A DNA stretch of 7,877 bases from CAZDAW01 sp964503685. GTDB lineage: Bacteria; Chloroflexota; Anaerolineae; Anaerolineales; Anaerolineaceae. The stretch spans positions 1 to 7,877 of the forward strand of contig CAZDAW010000129.1 in assembly GCA_964503685.1 (NCBI GenBank), in the 5' to 3' direction. The translations under genes and the position numbers were made by a program. The notes beneath the pieces were generated by a model, which was not told the DNA's origin, did no database searches, and saw only the letters and a list, made by a program, of their open reading frames with translations. Below, in pieces: positions 1 to 6,966 of this stretch. How positions within the stretch are numbered: position 1 is the first letter of the stretch; each line of letters opens with the position of its first letter.

Positions 1-10
1 CCGCCCGTGG

Positions 11-44
11 ATAAAAAAAGAACCAGCCCGCAAGTGGGGCTGGT
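11..44 (-). terminator. Intrinsic terminator of the hsd operon
   Basis: Read on the minus strand, an 8-bp perfect stem (ACCAGCCC at 22-29 pairing with GGGCTGGT at 37-44, 7-nt loop) is followed by TTCTTTTTTTAT at 11-21, the layout of a rho-independent terminator. It lies 52 bp downstream of the hsdR stop codon, so it should end the hsdM-hsdS-hsdR transcript. On the plus strand the hairpin is followed only by a poor T-rich stretch, so it is mainly one-directional. The call rests on sequence alone. Confidence 0.85.
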
Positions 45-96
45 ACTCGGTTTATTATAGATCGTTTTTAGCGCTTGTCAACTGGGAATTTAGGAT

Positions 97-3090
97 TTAT
101 GTTGACGCCAATCCTCTTGAGGCGCGATACCGATTATACAGGTATTGGGTAAGCATCTCTCCAAACTCTGGATCATCGTTTACCTGTTTGTAGAATCTGA
201 AATTCGTATCAACCATATTCTGCAATAGATTTTCCAATACTTCCTTAAATGTTAGCAGTGCGTTCTCTGGTGTATTCACCCGCACCGACTGTTCCACAGC
301 AGAATCCACAGCAAGTTGTTGTTCCAATTGATGAAGCACCAAACGGTCATCCTCTGAAAAATTGGTTCCAAACCGCTGATTAAGCTCACGGATGATGATG
401 GAGAGTGCTTCCATATCTGCTGGTGTTTGAGTGGCAGTGTTCAATGGATCTTCTGGTTCCAGCTCACCCCTCCCCCGATTCAACACGATTTGACCACTGC
501 TTGTTTGATCAAGCCGATAGGATTCGAGATCAATTGCCCGCTGAATCTCCACAGGCAACCGTTCCCTTTCTTCTACTGTTAATCGCAGAAGATATCTGGA
601 AAAATGATACAGTTTTTCGAGATCATTGTCGGTAAATGTAGCAATTTGGGAAAGAAAAGCATAGAGCCTAACGTAATCACCCAGGGCTGTGCGGAACTCG
701 CTTCTCTTCTCTTTCTGTTGTCCACGGTATCGGTCATGAACAGGACGTAAGATATTATGCAACCGGGATTGATTATTGCTTATCCCAAAATATACTTGGG
801 CAAAGGCATTAACTTCATCTGTGGTAAATAAACCAAAACTTTCCAGTCGCGTTTGAAGGTCATACAACAAATTAGGGTCCGTCGCTTCGCTTAATAAAGT
901 TCGCTCATAGTAAGGCTCAAATGCTTTTTGAATATCCTCCACTGAATTTGCGAAGTCCAGCACAAAGGTTTCCTGTTTTCTTGGGTGTGTCCTATTTAAT
1001 CTCGACAATGTTTGTACAGCGTGCAATCCACGTAAACGTTTGTCCACATACATGGTATGCAATAATGGCTGATCAAAACCCGTTTGAAACTTCTCGGCGA
1101 CTATTAAAAATTTTATGTCATCTTCTGCAAATGTATTTGCAGTCTGTCTCTCGGGAAAACCATTCATACTGCTTTCCGTATAGTCCAATCCGCCATAATG
1201 CACTGTCCCTGAAAAAGCCACCAAAGCCTTCACAGGGTAATGATGAGCTGCCAGGTATGCATCCACCGCCTGTTTATACAAGACCGCATGCAAACGCGAA
1301 CGGGTGACGATCATGGCTTTGGCGCGCCCATCGATCCGCCCCAAGACCTGCTGCATGAAATGCTCCACGATTACTTCCACCTTCTTGCCGATGGTGTGTT
1401 CGTGCATCTCTACAAACGATAGCAACAATCGTACAGCCTTACCTCGATCGTATGCAGGGTCATCCTGAATCTTTTTCAACAAACTCCAGTAAGCATGATA
1501 GGTGGTGTAATTCTGCAAGACATCCAGAATGAAACCTTCTTCAATTGCCTGACGCATGGGATAAAGACTAAACGGTTGAAAACCAGATCCCACCCGCATA
1601 CCAAACAATTCCAACGTCTTTGCTTTGGGTGTGGCTGTGAAAGCAAAATACGAAACATTGGGAAGCTGCCCGCGCTGGCTGATCTCACGAGCAATGCGAT
1701 CTTCGAGATCTTCCTCCTCTTCCCCGTCCTGCTGCTCTGCCTCTTCCAGGCTGCCCGCTGAAAGTACCGTGTTTAAATGTCGCGTTGCTTCACCCGACTG
1801 TGAACTGTGAGCCTCATCAATAATCACCGCAAAACGACTTCCCGGCAATGAACCCATTTCTTGAGAGATTACGGGGAATTTTTGGAGTGTGGTAACAATG
1901 ATCTTTTTCCCCTCTTCCAGAGCATCTTTTAATTGGCGGGAAGTTTCCGTTATATTTTCCACCGTCCCCAGGGTCTGTTCAAATTGTTGGACAGTATTTT
2001 GTAATTGCCGATCCAGTACACGCCGGTCTGTGATGACCAGTACTGAATTAAACACCAATTGATCCTGCTCATCATGCAAAACAGAAAGCTGGTGCGCCAG
2101 CCATGCAATGGAGTTGCTCTTACCGCTGCCAGCCGAGTGCTGTACCAGGTAATGCTGCCCTGCGCCATGAGTACGGGCATGACTGACCAACCGTCTCACT
2201 GCATCCAGTTGATGATAACGCGGGAATAGTACACTCTTCCTACCGTTTTCCGCCTCGGTTTCATGTACAAAATACTGAATTAAATTAAGCACACTGTCAC
2301 GCGCCCAAACCTGTTCCCACAAATAGGATGTGGCATAACCTTGCCAGGCAGGTGGATTGCCTGCTCCAAGATTATGTCCACGGTTGAACGGGATAAAGCG
2401 GGTCTGTTGTTTGTCCAGATGGGTGGTAAAAAATACTTCCTGACTATCCACGGCAAAATGCGCCAGACAGCGACGCTCTTTAAATAAGGATTCACGCGGA
2501 TCGCGATTATTGCGATATTGCGTCATGGCATGGTTCACCGTCTGACCTGTGAGTGGATTCTTCAATTCCACAGTAAACAATGGCAATCCATTTAAGAACA
2601 ACACCATGTCCAAACTATTTTCATTCTGCTGGCTATACTTTACCTGCCGGATTACAGAAAAGATATTTCCCAGATACCGGCGGCGCGTTTCAGGGTTTAA
2701 CCCGCTGGCAGGTGGGAAATATGCCAAGGAAAATTTGCATCCCAGGTCCTTGACGCCTTTACGCAATACATGCAATAAACCATGATGACCAATCTCATGG
2801 TTTATCCGCTCCAGAAAGTGCTCTTCAACATTAACATCGCGGGGAGAGTTGCGGCGCAGTTTTTCCCACTCACGCGGCTGGGTGACCATGATAAAGTCCA
2901 TCACGTCGCGTGGGATCAGACACAAAGCGCGGTCATAATCCTGCGGCTGGCGCAAATTGTATCCACCCGGAATGTAGTCGCCCTGCTGGAGGTTTTCTCG
3001 CACTCCCCCTGAAGTGGGAGAATCGGGACCGCCGCTTAACAGACTTGCAGTGATGCTTTCTTCAAAATTCCGCTCTGTGATTTCCACCAT
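97..3090 (-). CDS. hsdR: Type I restriction endonuclease R subunit (HsdR)
   Basis: This is the motor and nuclease subunit of a Type I restriction enzyme. With HsdM2-HsdS it binds unmodified sites, translocates DNA using ATP and cuts at a distance. Residues are numbered from a GTG at 3096. The N-terminal PD-(D/E)xK nuclease shows D163 and E177-L-K179. The SF2 motor follows: Walker A SAGSGKS (321-327), DEAH (427-430), TAT (487-489), a motif V-like segment QTGFDQP (671-677) and motif VI QTLSRLNR (695-702). A strongly acidic stretch (about 451-466) lies between DEAH and TAT. The helical C-terminal part, from about 740, fits the region that docks on the methylase. At about 1000 aa it is normal for the family and uninterrupted. 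I prefer the ATG at 3090: GAGGGG lies 5 nt before it, whereas the same stretch runs directly into the GTG at 3096, leaving no room for that start. It is the last gene of the operon, 85 bp after hsdS, and a strong terminator follows it. Confidence 0.97.
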   Translation of the reverse strand: MVEITERNFEESITASLLSGGPDSPTSGGVRENLQQGDYIPGGYNLRQPQDYDRALCLIPRDVMDFIMVTQPREWEKLRRNSPRDVNVEEHFLERINHEIGHHGLLHVLRKGVKDLGCKFSLAYFPPASGLNPETRRRYLGNIFSVIRQVKYSQQNENSLDMVLFLNGLPLFTVELKNPLTGQTVNHAMTQYRNNRDPRESLFKERRCLAHFAVDSQEVFFTTHLDKQQTRFIPFNRGHNLGAGNPPAWQGYATSYLWEQVWARDSVLNLIQYFVHETEAENGRKSVLFPRYHQLDAVRRLVSHARTHGAGQHYLVQHSAGSGKSNSIAWLAHQLSVLHDEQDQLVFNSVLVITDRRVLDRQLQNTVQQFEQTLGTVENITETSRQLKDALEEGKKIIVTTLQKFPVISQEMGSLPGSRFAVIIDEAHSSQSGEATRHLNTVLSAGSLEEAEQQDGEEEEDLEDRIAREISQRGQLPNVSYFAFTATPKAKTLELFGMRVGSGFQPFSLYPMRQAIEEGFILDVLQNYTTYHAYWSLLKKIQDDPAYDRGKAVRLLLSFVEMHEHTIGKKVEVIVEHFMQQVLGRIDGRAKAMIVTRSRLHAVLYKQAVDAYLAAHHYPVKALVAFSGTVHYGGLDYTESSMNGFPERQTANTFAEDDIKFLIVAEKFQTGFDQPLLHTMYVDKRLRGLHAVQTLSRLNRTHPRKQETFVLDFANSVEDIQKAFEPYYERTLLSEATDPNLLYDLQTRLESFGLFTTDEVNAFAQVYFGISNNQSRLHNILRPVHDRYRGQQKEKRSEFRTALGDYVRLYAFLSQIATFTDNDLEKLYHFSRYLLRLTVEERERLPVEIQRAIDLESYRLDQTSSGQIVLNRGRGELEPEDPLNTATQTPADMEALSIIIRELNQRFGTNFSEDDRLVLHQLEQQLAVDSAVEQSVRVNTPENALLTFKEVLENLLQNMVDTNFRFYKQVNDDPEFGEMLTQYLYNRYRASRGLAST

Positions 3091-3175
3091 GAACACCCCT
3101 CATGTATAGACCAAATACAGGAAATAAAATCAGAACCTATAAATCTTACCAGTAAAAAATTTTTAATACCCAAGA
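3091..3175 (-). other. AT-rich hsdS-hsdR gap with hsdR ribosome binding site
   Basis: This is the only sizeable gap inside the operon (hsdM-hsdS is 14 bp). Next to hsdR it contains GAGGGG (about 3096-3101 read on the minus strand), the likely Shine-Dalgarno site for the ATG at 3090. The rest is A/T-rich and includes AAAAATTTTTT. A TAAGAT hexamer (3143-3148, minus strand) resembles a -10 box, but the best upstream match, TTGGGT, is 19 bp away, so I do not claim a promoter. No stable hairpin with a T-tract is seen, so hsdR is probably co-transcribed with hsdMS. Confidence 0.4.
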
Positions 3176-4510
3176 TTATATTTGCATTTCCGGTGGAGCC
3201 ACCTGTCCGGTGACCACTGCGCTGATCAGCGCTGAACGATACTCCTGAAGACGGGCGACCAGCAGGCGCATTTTCTCAATAGCAGCATCCATGCGTGCAG
3301 TTTGGTCATCCAGATAATCAGCAATCGCTTGTTGTTCACCGAGAGGGGGGGCAAGGAAAAGTAAATTTCCTAACTTTATTTCGGTTAAATGCGCAATTGT
3401 TGCCTTGTTGCAGATCAAATCAATATACCCTGCAATTTTTATTGAATAGAGCCAGTACTTGAGAAAACGATTATCAAATCCGTATTTTGGTCGTACTCTG
3501 TGTACAGCATTTTGAATATAACAAGGAGTAAAACTGTTGTCCCAAATTGCCGCTCTTCCAGTATCTCCGCCTTCACAAATAAGCAGATCTCCGAGCCCCA
3601 GTAAATATTTGTTCTTTTCATCTGGGGAAAACCACATGTATTGTAAGTCGTCCAAATCAACTTTATCCCATAAAACATTTGCTGCACGTAAATATGGTTC
3701 TAAAGTGTCCATACTTGAATTCTGTATCGGTTGGAGCATCTTTCCAAGGCGAATATAATAACCGTTCTTGACTTTTCTAGTAGTCCAATGTTCCGGAATC
3801 TCCCCCAACCATTCGATTCCAGAATCCTTAAGCGGTGCATCAGGATTTAAACCGCGTGTCACCACCTGATTAATTAATGCGACACGTCGTTCCTTTAACA
3901 ATTCGATCATGCGCTGGCACGCAGCAACTGTGGCATCAATCCTGGCTGTGCGATCATCCAGATAATCAGCGATGACTTGTTGTTCGGCGAGGGGGGCTAA
4001 TAATATCATTGTATTTTTGAAATCATTTACTGATAACTCAATTTGGTTGGTTGATCCAGACACAAGAGTTGTATAAAATATTTTTTGATAAAAATCCGTG
4101 CAAAACAAATAATAAAGAAATTTACCAAGAATTTTATCTGGAGCGGGACGAACAATAGTAACATGACCATCAGCCAAATAACGTTGAGAGAAATCAAAGT
4201 AACAAACACGACCAAGGGTTCCCGTGCCGGTTGAATTAACAAGAATATCCCCTTTTTGGATTAATCCTTTCAACGTCCGACTCTTTTTATCACTATCATA
4301 CTTAACGTTATTAAAATTTAATCCCGACCACTGAATACAAGCCTGATTAATAACCGGGAGATTACTTTCTTCTACATAATCAGGGGTATTTCCTCGACTA
4401 ATATAATCGCATATCCTCTTCAACGGGATTTGATTCCAGTGCTTTGGAATCTCCCCCAACCATTCGATACCCGACTTTTTATATGCTGGATAGCCACCAT
4501 TCTTGTGCAT
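3176..4510 (-). CDS. hsdS: Type I RM specificity subunit (HsdS), two target-recognition domains
   Basis: HsdS chooses the bipartite DNA target for both methylation and cleavage. The 444-aa protein has the classic two-fold layout. The first half opens with SGIEWLGEIPKHW (13-25), then TRD1 (about 26-172), then a conserved helix beginning AEQQVIADYLDDRTAR (about 175-190). The second half repeats this with SGIEWLGEIPEHW (230-242), TRD2 (about 246-390) and GEQQAIADYLDDQTAR (391-406). The long helices after each DYLDD block should form the antiparallel coiled coil that spaces the two half-sites and holds two HsdM subunits. TRD1 and TRD2 are unlike each other, so the two half-sites should differ; the target cannot be read from sequence. 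The ATG at 4510 lies 14 bp after hsdM, with a modest GGTGAG ribosome binding site. The TRD regions are much more A/T-rich than the conserved blocks, which suggests exchange of recognition domains. The gene is full length and intact. Confidence 0.96.
   Translation of the reverse strand: MHKNGGYPAYKKSGIEWLGEIPKHWNQIPLKRICDYISRGNTPDYVEESNLPVINQACIQWSGLNFNNVKYDSDKKSRTLKGLIQKGDILVNSTGTGTLGRVCYFDFSQRYLADGHVTIVRPAPDKILGKFLYYLFCTDFYQKIFYTTLVSGSTNQIELSVNDFKNTMILLAPLAEQQVIADYLDDRTARIDATVAACQRMIELLKERRVALINQVVTRGLNPDAPLKDSGIEWLGEIPEHWTTRKVKNGYYIRLGKMLQPIQNSSMDTLEPYLRAANVLWDKVDLDDLQYMWFSPDEKNKYLLGLGDLLICEGGDTGRAAIWDNSFTPCYIQNAVHRVRPKYGFDNRFLKYWLYSIKIAGYIDLICNKATIAHLTEIKLGNLLFLAPPLGEQQAIADYLDDQTARMDAAIEKMRLLVARLQEYRSALISAVVTGQVAPPEMQI
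3306..3322 (-). repeat. Direct repeat of the DYLDD block, distal copy
   Basis: The 17 bp TCATCCAGATAATCAGC (plus-strand reading) occurs here and at 3954-3970, 648 bp (216 codons) apart. It encodes the conserved ADYLDD start of each coiled-coil helix in HsdS. It forms a second in-frame repeat pair bracketing a TRD. Confidence 0.85.
3795..3817 (-). repeat. Direct repeat copy 2 inside hsdS (start of second half)
   Basis: This 23-bp stretch is identical to 4446-4468. Both encode most of the GIEWLGEIP block that opens each half of HsdS. The copies are 651 bp apart, exactly 217 codons, so recombination between them would remove one TRD and keep the reading frame. Confidence 0.9.
3954..3970 (-). 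repeat. Direct repeat of the DYLDD block, proximal copy
   Basis: Identical to 3306-3322 over 17 bp and in frame with it. It lies just after TRD1, at the start of the central conserved helix of HsdS. Confidence 0.85.
4446..4468 (-). repeat. Direct repeat copy 1 inside hsdS (start of first half)
   Basis: It is base-for-base identical to 3795-3817 over 23 bp and in the same reading frame. It marks the N-terminal border of TRD1. Confidence 0.9.
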
Positions 4511-4524
4511 TGGCTCACCGCCCG

Positions 4525-6558
4525 TTATATTCCCAGTTGATTGAGTAATTGAGATATTTCATCTTGCAGAGAAAGAATCTCAGCTTCAATCTCCTCAAGG
4601 GGACGCGGTGGTTGGTAGACAAAGAAATGACGGTTAAAATTGATCTCATAGCCCACCTTGCCCACGCCGCCATCGCGCATGTCGCGCACGGTGGTGTTAA
4701 TCCAGGCGTCCGGCGCATATGGGGTCACCTCACGTGCAAACCACGCCTCCACATCTTCATTCAAAGGCACATTTTCGGTATCCCGCAGTTCAGGGTCGGG
4801 TTCAGGGTTGCCATTCTTATCGCGACAAATTTCCGCGGTTTCATCCCGTTCCCCCAGGGCAGACAGCACGGCTTTCCGCACAGGCGATTCCAGTTTCACT
4901 TTTTTCAAACGGCAGGCCGCATCCAGTGCAGACTCAAAAGCCACACGACTGGTAAATACCTGACCTTCCAACCCGGCCAGCAGATCCAGGATTTCCTGTT
5001 GATGAATCGATCCATCCGGTATGACGTCCAAGGTGGGTTGGTTTGCAGTTTGATTCAAGCCAGCAAATTCGGGTTGTTCCATCAGGCGCGCCAGGCGTTG
5101 CGGTGAAACCTCAAATGACAATCTTAATGGGCGTTCCACAGTGATTTTGCGATAACCAAATTCTGTCACAGGGAATATTTTGCTATTCCCTGTCTCTTCA
5201 TAATTTGCATATAACATGTAGATCTGATGAATTTGTTCCTGGGAAATTTCCCGCCGTTTGTCCCCCAGGCTCTTTCGTAATGGAGTCCAGATATCGGCGG
5301 CATTGATTAATTGGACTTTTCCCTGGCGCTCCGGTTTTTTATGATTGCTCAATACCCAGATGTAGGTGGAAATGCCAGTATTGTAAAAAATGTTCTCTGG
5401 CAACGCGATGATCGCCTCCAGCCAGTCATTTTCCAAAATCCAGCGCCGGATCTCACTCTCGCCACTGCCAGCATCACCGGTGAACAACGGTGAACCGTTA
5501 AGAACAATCGAAATGCGTCCACCGCCCTTCTCAGGCGGCAGCATGTGGAAAATCATATGCTGCAGGAACAGTAATTGCCCATCGCTGATGCGCGGCAACC
5601 CGGCGGAGAATCGCCCTGAAGGGATGGCGGCTTCCCTGGTTACATTCGCCTTATCCCCTTTCCACTCCTTGCCATACGGGGGATTGGCAAGTTGAAAATC
5701 AAATTGGATATCTGGAAAGGCATCGTGCGAAAGCGTACTACCAAAAGCAATGGTTTCCGCATCCCGTCCATCCTTTTCGGTTTTCATGTAAAGATCTGCC
5801 TTGCACACCGCGAAGGTTTCCGGGTTGACTTCCTGTCCGTAAATGATGACATTTAAGAGCGGATTGCGTTGTAACAGGCGGTCTTTTGCGATGGTGAGCA
5901 TCCCGCCCGTTCCACATGCCGGGTCGGAAACACGAACAACCCGCTGGGGGTCCTGCAGTTTTCCATTTTCCGGCAGGATTAACAAATCTGCCATCAGGTG
6001 AATGATTTCACGCGGGGTAAAGTGCTCGCCGGGGTTTTCATCCAGAGCTTCGTTGAAACGGCGAATGAGTTCTTCGAAGATTGTTCCCATCTGATGGTTA
6101 TCCACAGTTTCGGGGTGCAGATCCACCCCGCAAAACCTCTGAATCACCAGATACAACAAACCAGCCTCATCCAACTTGTCAATGGTATTACGGAAATCAA
6201 ATCTTTCGATCACCTCACGCATGTTTTGACTGAAACCATTTATATAAGCGGTCAGGTTGGCTTTGATGTTATGAGGATCATCCAGCAATCGTTCAAATGT
6301 AAACGGCGATAGATTGTAAAATACATGTCCCGATGCACGGCGCAACTGAGGTTCCAGGTATTCAATTTTGCCTTTTAAACGCTGATGTGTGGCAAGCACG
6401 TCCTGTTTGGTCGGCTGCAATACGCAATCCATGCGCCGCAGCACGGTGAGAGGCAATATAACATCCTGATATTTTCCACGTTTAAACACATCGCGAATGA
6501 GATCGGCAATGGAAAAAATAAAATTGGCTCGTTCGGCGAATCCATTATTGACTGGCAT
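4525..6558 (-). CDS. hsdM: Type I RM N6-adenine DNA methyltransferase (HsdM)
   Basis: HsdM transfers a methyl group from S-adenosylmethionine to adenine in the target chosen by HsdS, protecting host DNA, and is also part of the restriction complex. The helical HsdM N-terminal domain spans about 12-145 (FIFSIADLIRDVFKRGKYQD). The catalytic domain follows: HFTPREI (179-185), the SAM-binding motif I DPACGTGG (212-219) and the catalytic motif IV NPPY (292-295), which marks an amino-methylating enzyme. ALPENIFYNTGI (385-396) is typical of the family. At 677 aa it is longer than the well-known EcoKI HsdM (529 aa). The extra C-terminal part (about 480-677) ends in a helix starting RPLEEIEAEILSLQDEISQL, probably coiled coil, likely to contact HsdS. 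The ATG at 6558 has AGGGA about 10 nt upstream. It is first in the operon, read divergently from the HhH gene. Confidence 0.97.
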   Translation of the reverse strand: MPVNNGFAERANFIFSIADLIRDVFKRGKYQDVILPLTVLRRMDCVLQPTKQDVLATHQRLKGKIEYLEPQLRRASGHVFYNLSPFTFERLLDDPHNIKANLTAYINGFSQNMREVIERFDFRNTIDKLDEAGLLYLVIQRFCGVDLHPETVDNHQMGTIFEELIRRFNEALDENPGEHFTPREIIHLMADLLILPENGKLQDPQRVVRVSDPACGTGGMLTIAKDRLLQRNPLLNVIIYGQEVNPETFAVCKADLYMKTEKDGRDAETIAFGSTLSHDAFPDIQFDFQLANPPYGKEWKGDKANVTREAAIPSGRFSAGLPRISDGQLLFLQHMIFHMLPPEKGGGRISIVLNGSPLFTGDAGSGESEIRRWILENDWLEAIIALPENIFYNTGISTYIWVLSNHKKPERQGKVQLINAADIWTPLRKSLGDKRREISQEQIHQIYMLYANYEETGNSKIFPVTEFGYRKITVERPLRLSFEVSPQRLARLMEQPEFAGLNQTANQPTLDVIPDGSIHQQEILDLLAGLEGQVFTSRVAFESALDAACRLKKVKLESPVRKAVLSALGERDETAEICRDKNGNPEPDPELRDTENVPLNEDVEAWFAREVTPYAPDAWINTTVRDMRDGGVGKVGYEINFNRHFFVYQPPRPLEEIEAEILSLQDEISQLLNQLGI

Positions 6559-6609
6559 GGCTGTTCTTTCCCTGTCAGATTATTAAACATCGAACTGAAT
6601 GTGAAGCGG

Positions 6610-6630
6610 CGTTGGTATTATAACCCAACG
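6610..6630. repeat. Inverted repeat around the hsd -10 box (possible operator)
   Basis: CGTTGG (6610-6615) and CCAACG (6625-6630) are perfect 6-bp inverted arms around a 9-bp A/T-rich centre containing the minus-strand TATAAT. A dimeric protein bound here would cover the -10 region of hsdM. No dedicated controller gene lies in the window, so the binding factor, if any, is unknown. Arms this short can occur by chance. Confidence 0.35.
6617..6622 (-). promoter_or_regulatory. Probable -10 box of the hsd operon promoter
   Basis: On the minus strand this reads TATAAT, a perfect sigma70 -10 hexamer. Transcription would start near 6610 and leave a leader of about 50 nt before hsdM. No good TTGACA-like -35 exists at 16-18 bp (the best hexamers there are GCAAGC-like), so the promoter may be weak or need help from another factor. 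The box lies between the arms of an inverted repeat. Confidence 0.5.
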
Positions 6631-6655
6631 TCAGGTAATGCTTGCTGAATTGATT

Positions 6656-6661
6656 TATAAT
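6656..6661 (+). promoter_or_regulatory. -10 box placed for a leaderless HhH transcript
   Basis: TATAAT lies with its last base 7 nt before the A of the ATG at 6668. A -10 box usually gives a start 6-8 nt downstream, so transcription would begin at or next to that A. There is no Shine-Dalgarno sequence between them. No -35 match is visible 17 bp upstream. Confidence 0.5.
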
Positions 6662-6667
6662 CCGTCC

Positions 6668-6865
6668 ATGGACATTCAACCCCTCCTCAACCGTCTGGCG
6701 GCCCCGGCCCAGCGTGCGATTCTCGCCGCGGGCATCCGCAGCCTGGAAGAACTGGCCGGCATGACCGAAGCGCAGTTGAAATCCCTGCATGGCATCGGTC
6801 CCCACGCGCTCAAGACCATTCGCGCCATGCTGGCTGAACACGGCATGGCGCTAAAACCGGAATAA
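6668..6865 (+). CDS. Small helix-hairpin-helix DNA-binding protein
   Basis: This 65-aa protein consists almost entirely of one helix-hairpin-helix unit like the RNA polymerase alpha C-terminal domain. Starting from MDIQPLLNRLAAPAQRAI, it has AGIRSLEELAGMTEAQL (about 21-37) and then the hairpin LHGIGPHALKTIRAML (about 39-54), whose GIGPHA turn normally binds the DNA backbone without sequence preference. There is no catalytic domain, so I assign no specific role beyond probable nucleic-acid binding. I chose the ATG at 6668 because relatives of this kind begin near this point and a -10 box sits at leaderless distance. A longer in-frame ATG at 6638 would add ten residues that run through that box. 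It is divergent from hsdM, richer in G+C than the RM genes, and closed by its own terminator, so it is probably a host gene rather than part of the RM system. Confidence 0.72.
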   Translation: MDIQPLLNRLAAPAQRAILAAGIRSLEELAGMTEAQLKSLHGIGPHALKTIRAMLAEHGMALKPE

Positions 6866-6887
6866 GTCAGATAACAAATCCAGATTT

Positions 6888-6917
6888 CGCCCCACATTTC
6901 GTGGGGCGTTTTATTTT
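6888..6917 (+). terminator. Intrinsic terminator after the HhH gene
   Basis: CGCCCCAC (6888-6895) and GTGGGGCG (6901-6908) form a perfect 8-bp GC-rich stem with a 5-nt loop, followed by TTTTATTTT (6909-6917). It starts 22 bp after the HhH stop codon and isolates that gene from the tetR promoter, whose -35 begins 6 bp further on. Confidence 0.9.
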
Positions 6918-6923
6918 CCCCTC

Positions 6924-6951
6924 TTGACAACAATCCGTTTCTGATTAAAAT
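6924..6951 (+). promoter_or_regulatory. Promoter of tetR
   Basis: A perfect -35 TTGACA (6924-6929) and a -10 TAAAAT (6946-6951), separated by 16 bp, form a good sigma70-type promoter. The start site would be near 6958, giving a leader of about 50 nt that carries the palindrome at 6967-6998. Confidence 0.75.
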
Positions 6952-6966
6952 GGACAAAGTATAAAA

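Noticed and set aside
921..1307. Plus-strand open frame of 128 codons opposite hsdR
   Set aside because: It is antisense to the helicase part of hsdR, whose motifs are intact; the translation resembles no family I know.
3097..3175. Riboswitch or small RNA in the hsdS-hsdR gap
   Set aside because: The gap is short and A/T-rich with only a weak self-complementary A/T tract and no stable stem or T-tailed hairpin.
3176..4510. Invertible hsdS shufflon
   Set aside because: There is only one hsdS, its repeats are direct rather than inverted, and no recombinase gene or silent hsdS fragment is in the window.
4549..5106. Plus-strand open frame of 185 codons opposite hsdM
   Set aside because: It lies entirely antisense to the strongly supported hsdM coding frame, has a low-complexity, family-less translation and no convincing ribosome binding site or promoter.
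6638..6667. Longer start for the HhH gene at ATG 6638
   Set aside because: It lacks a good ribosome binding site, and the extra residues are encoded across the -10 box; the ATG at 6668 fits better, though this is not proven.
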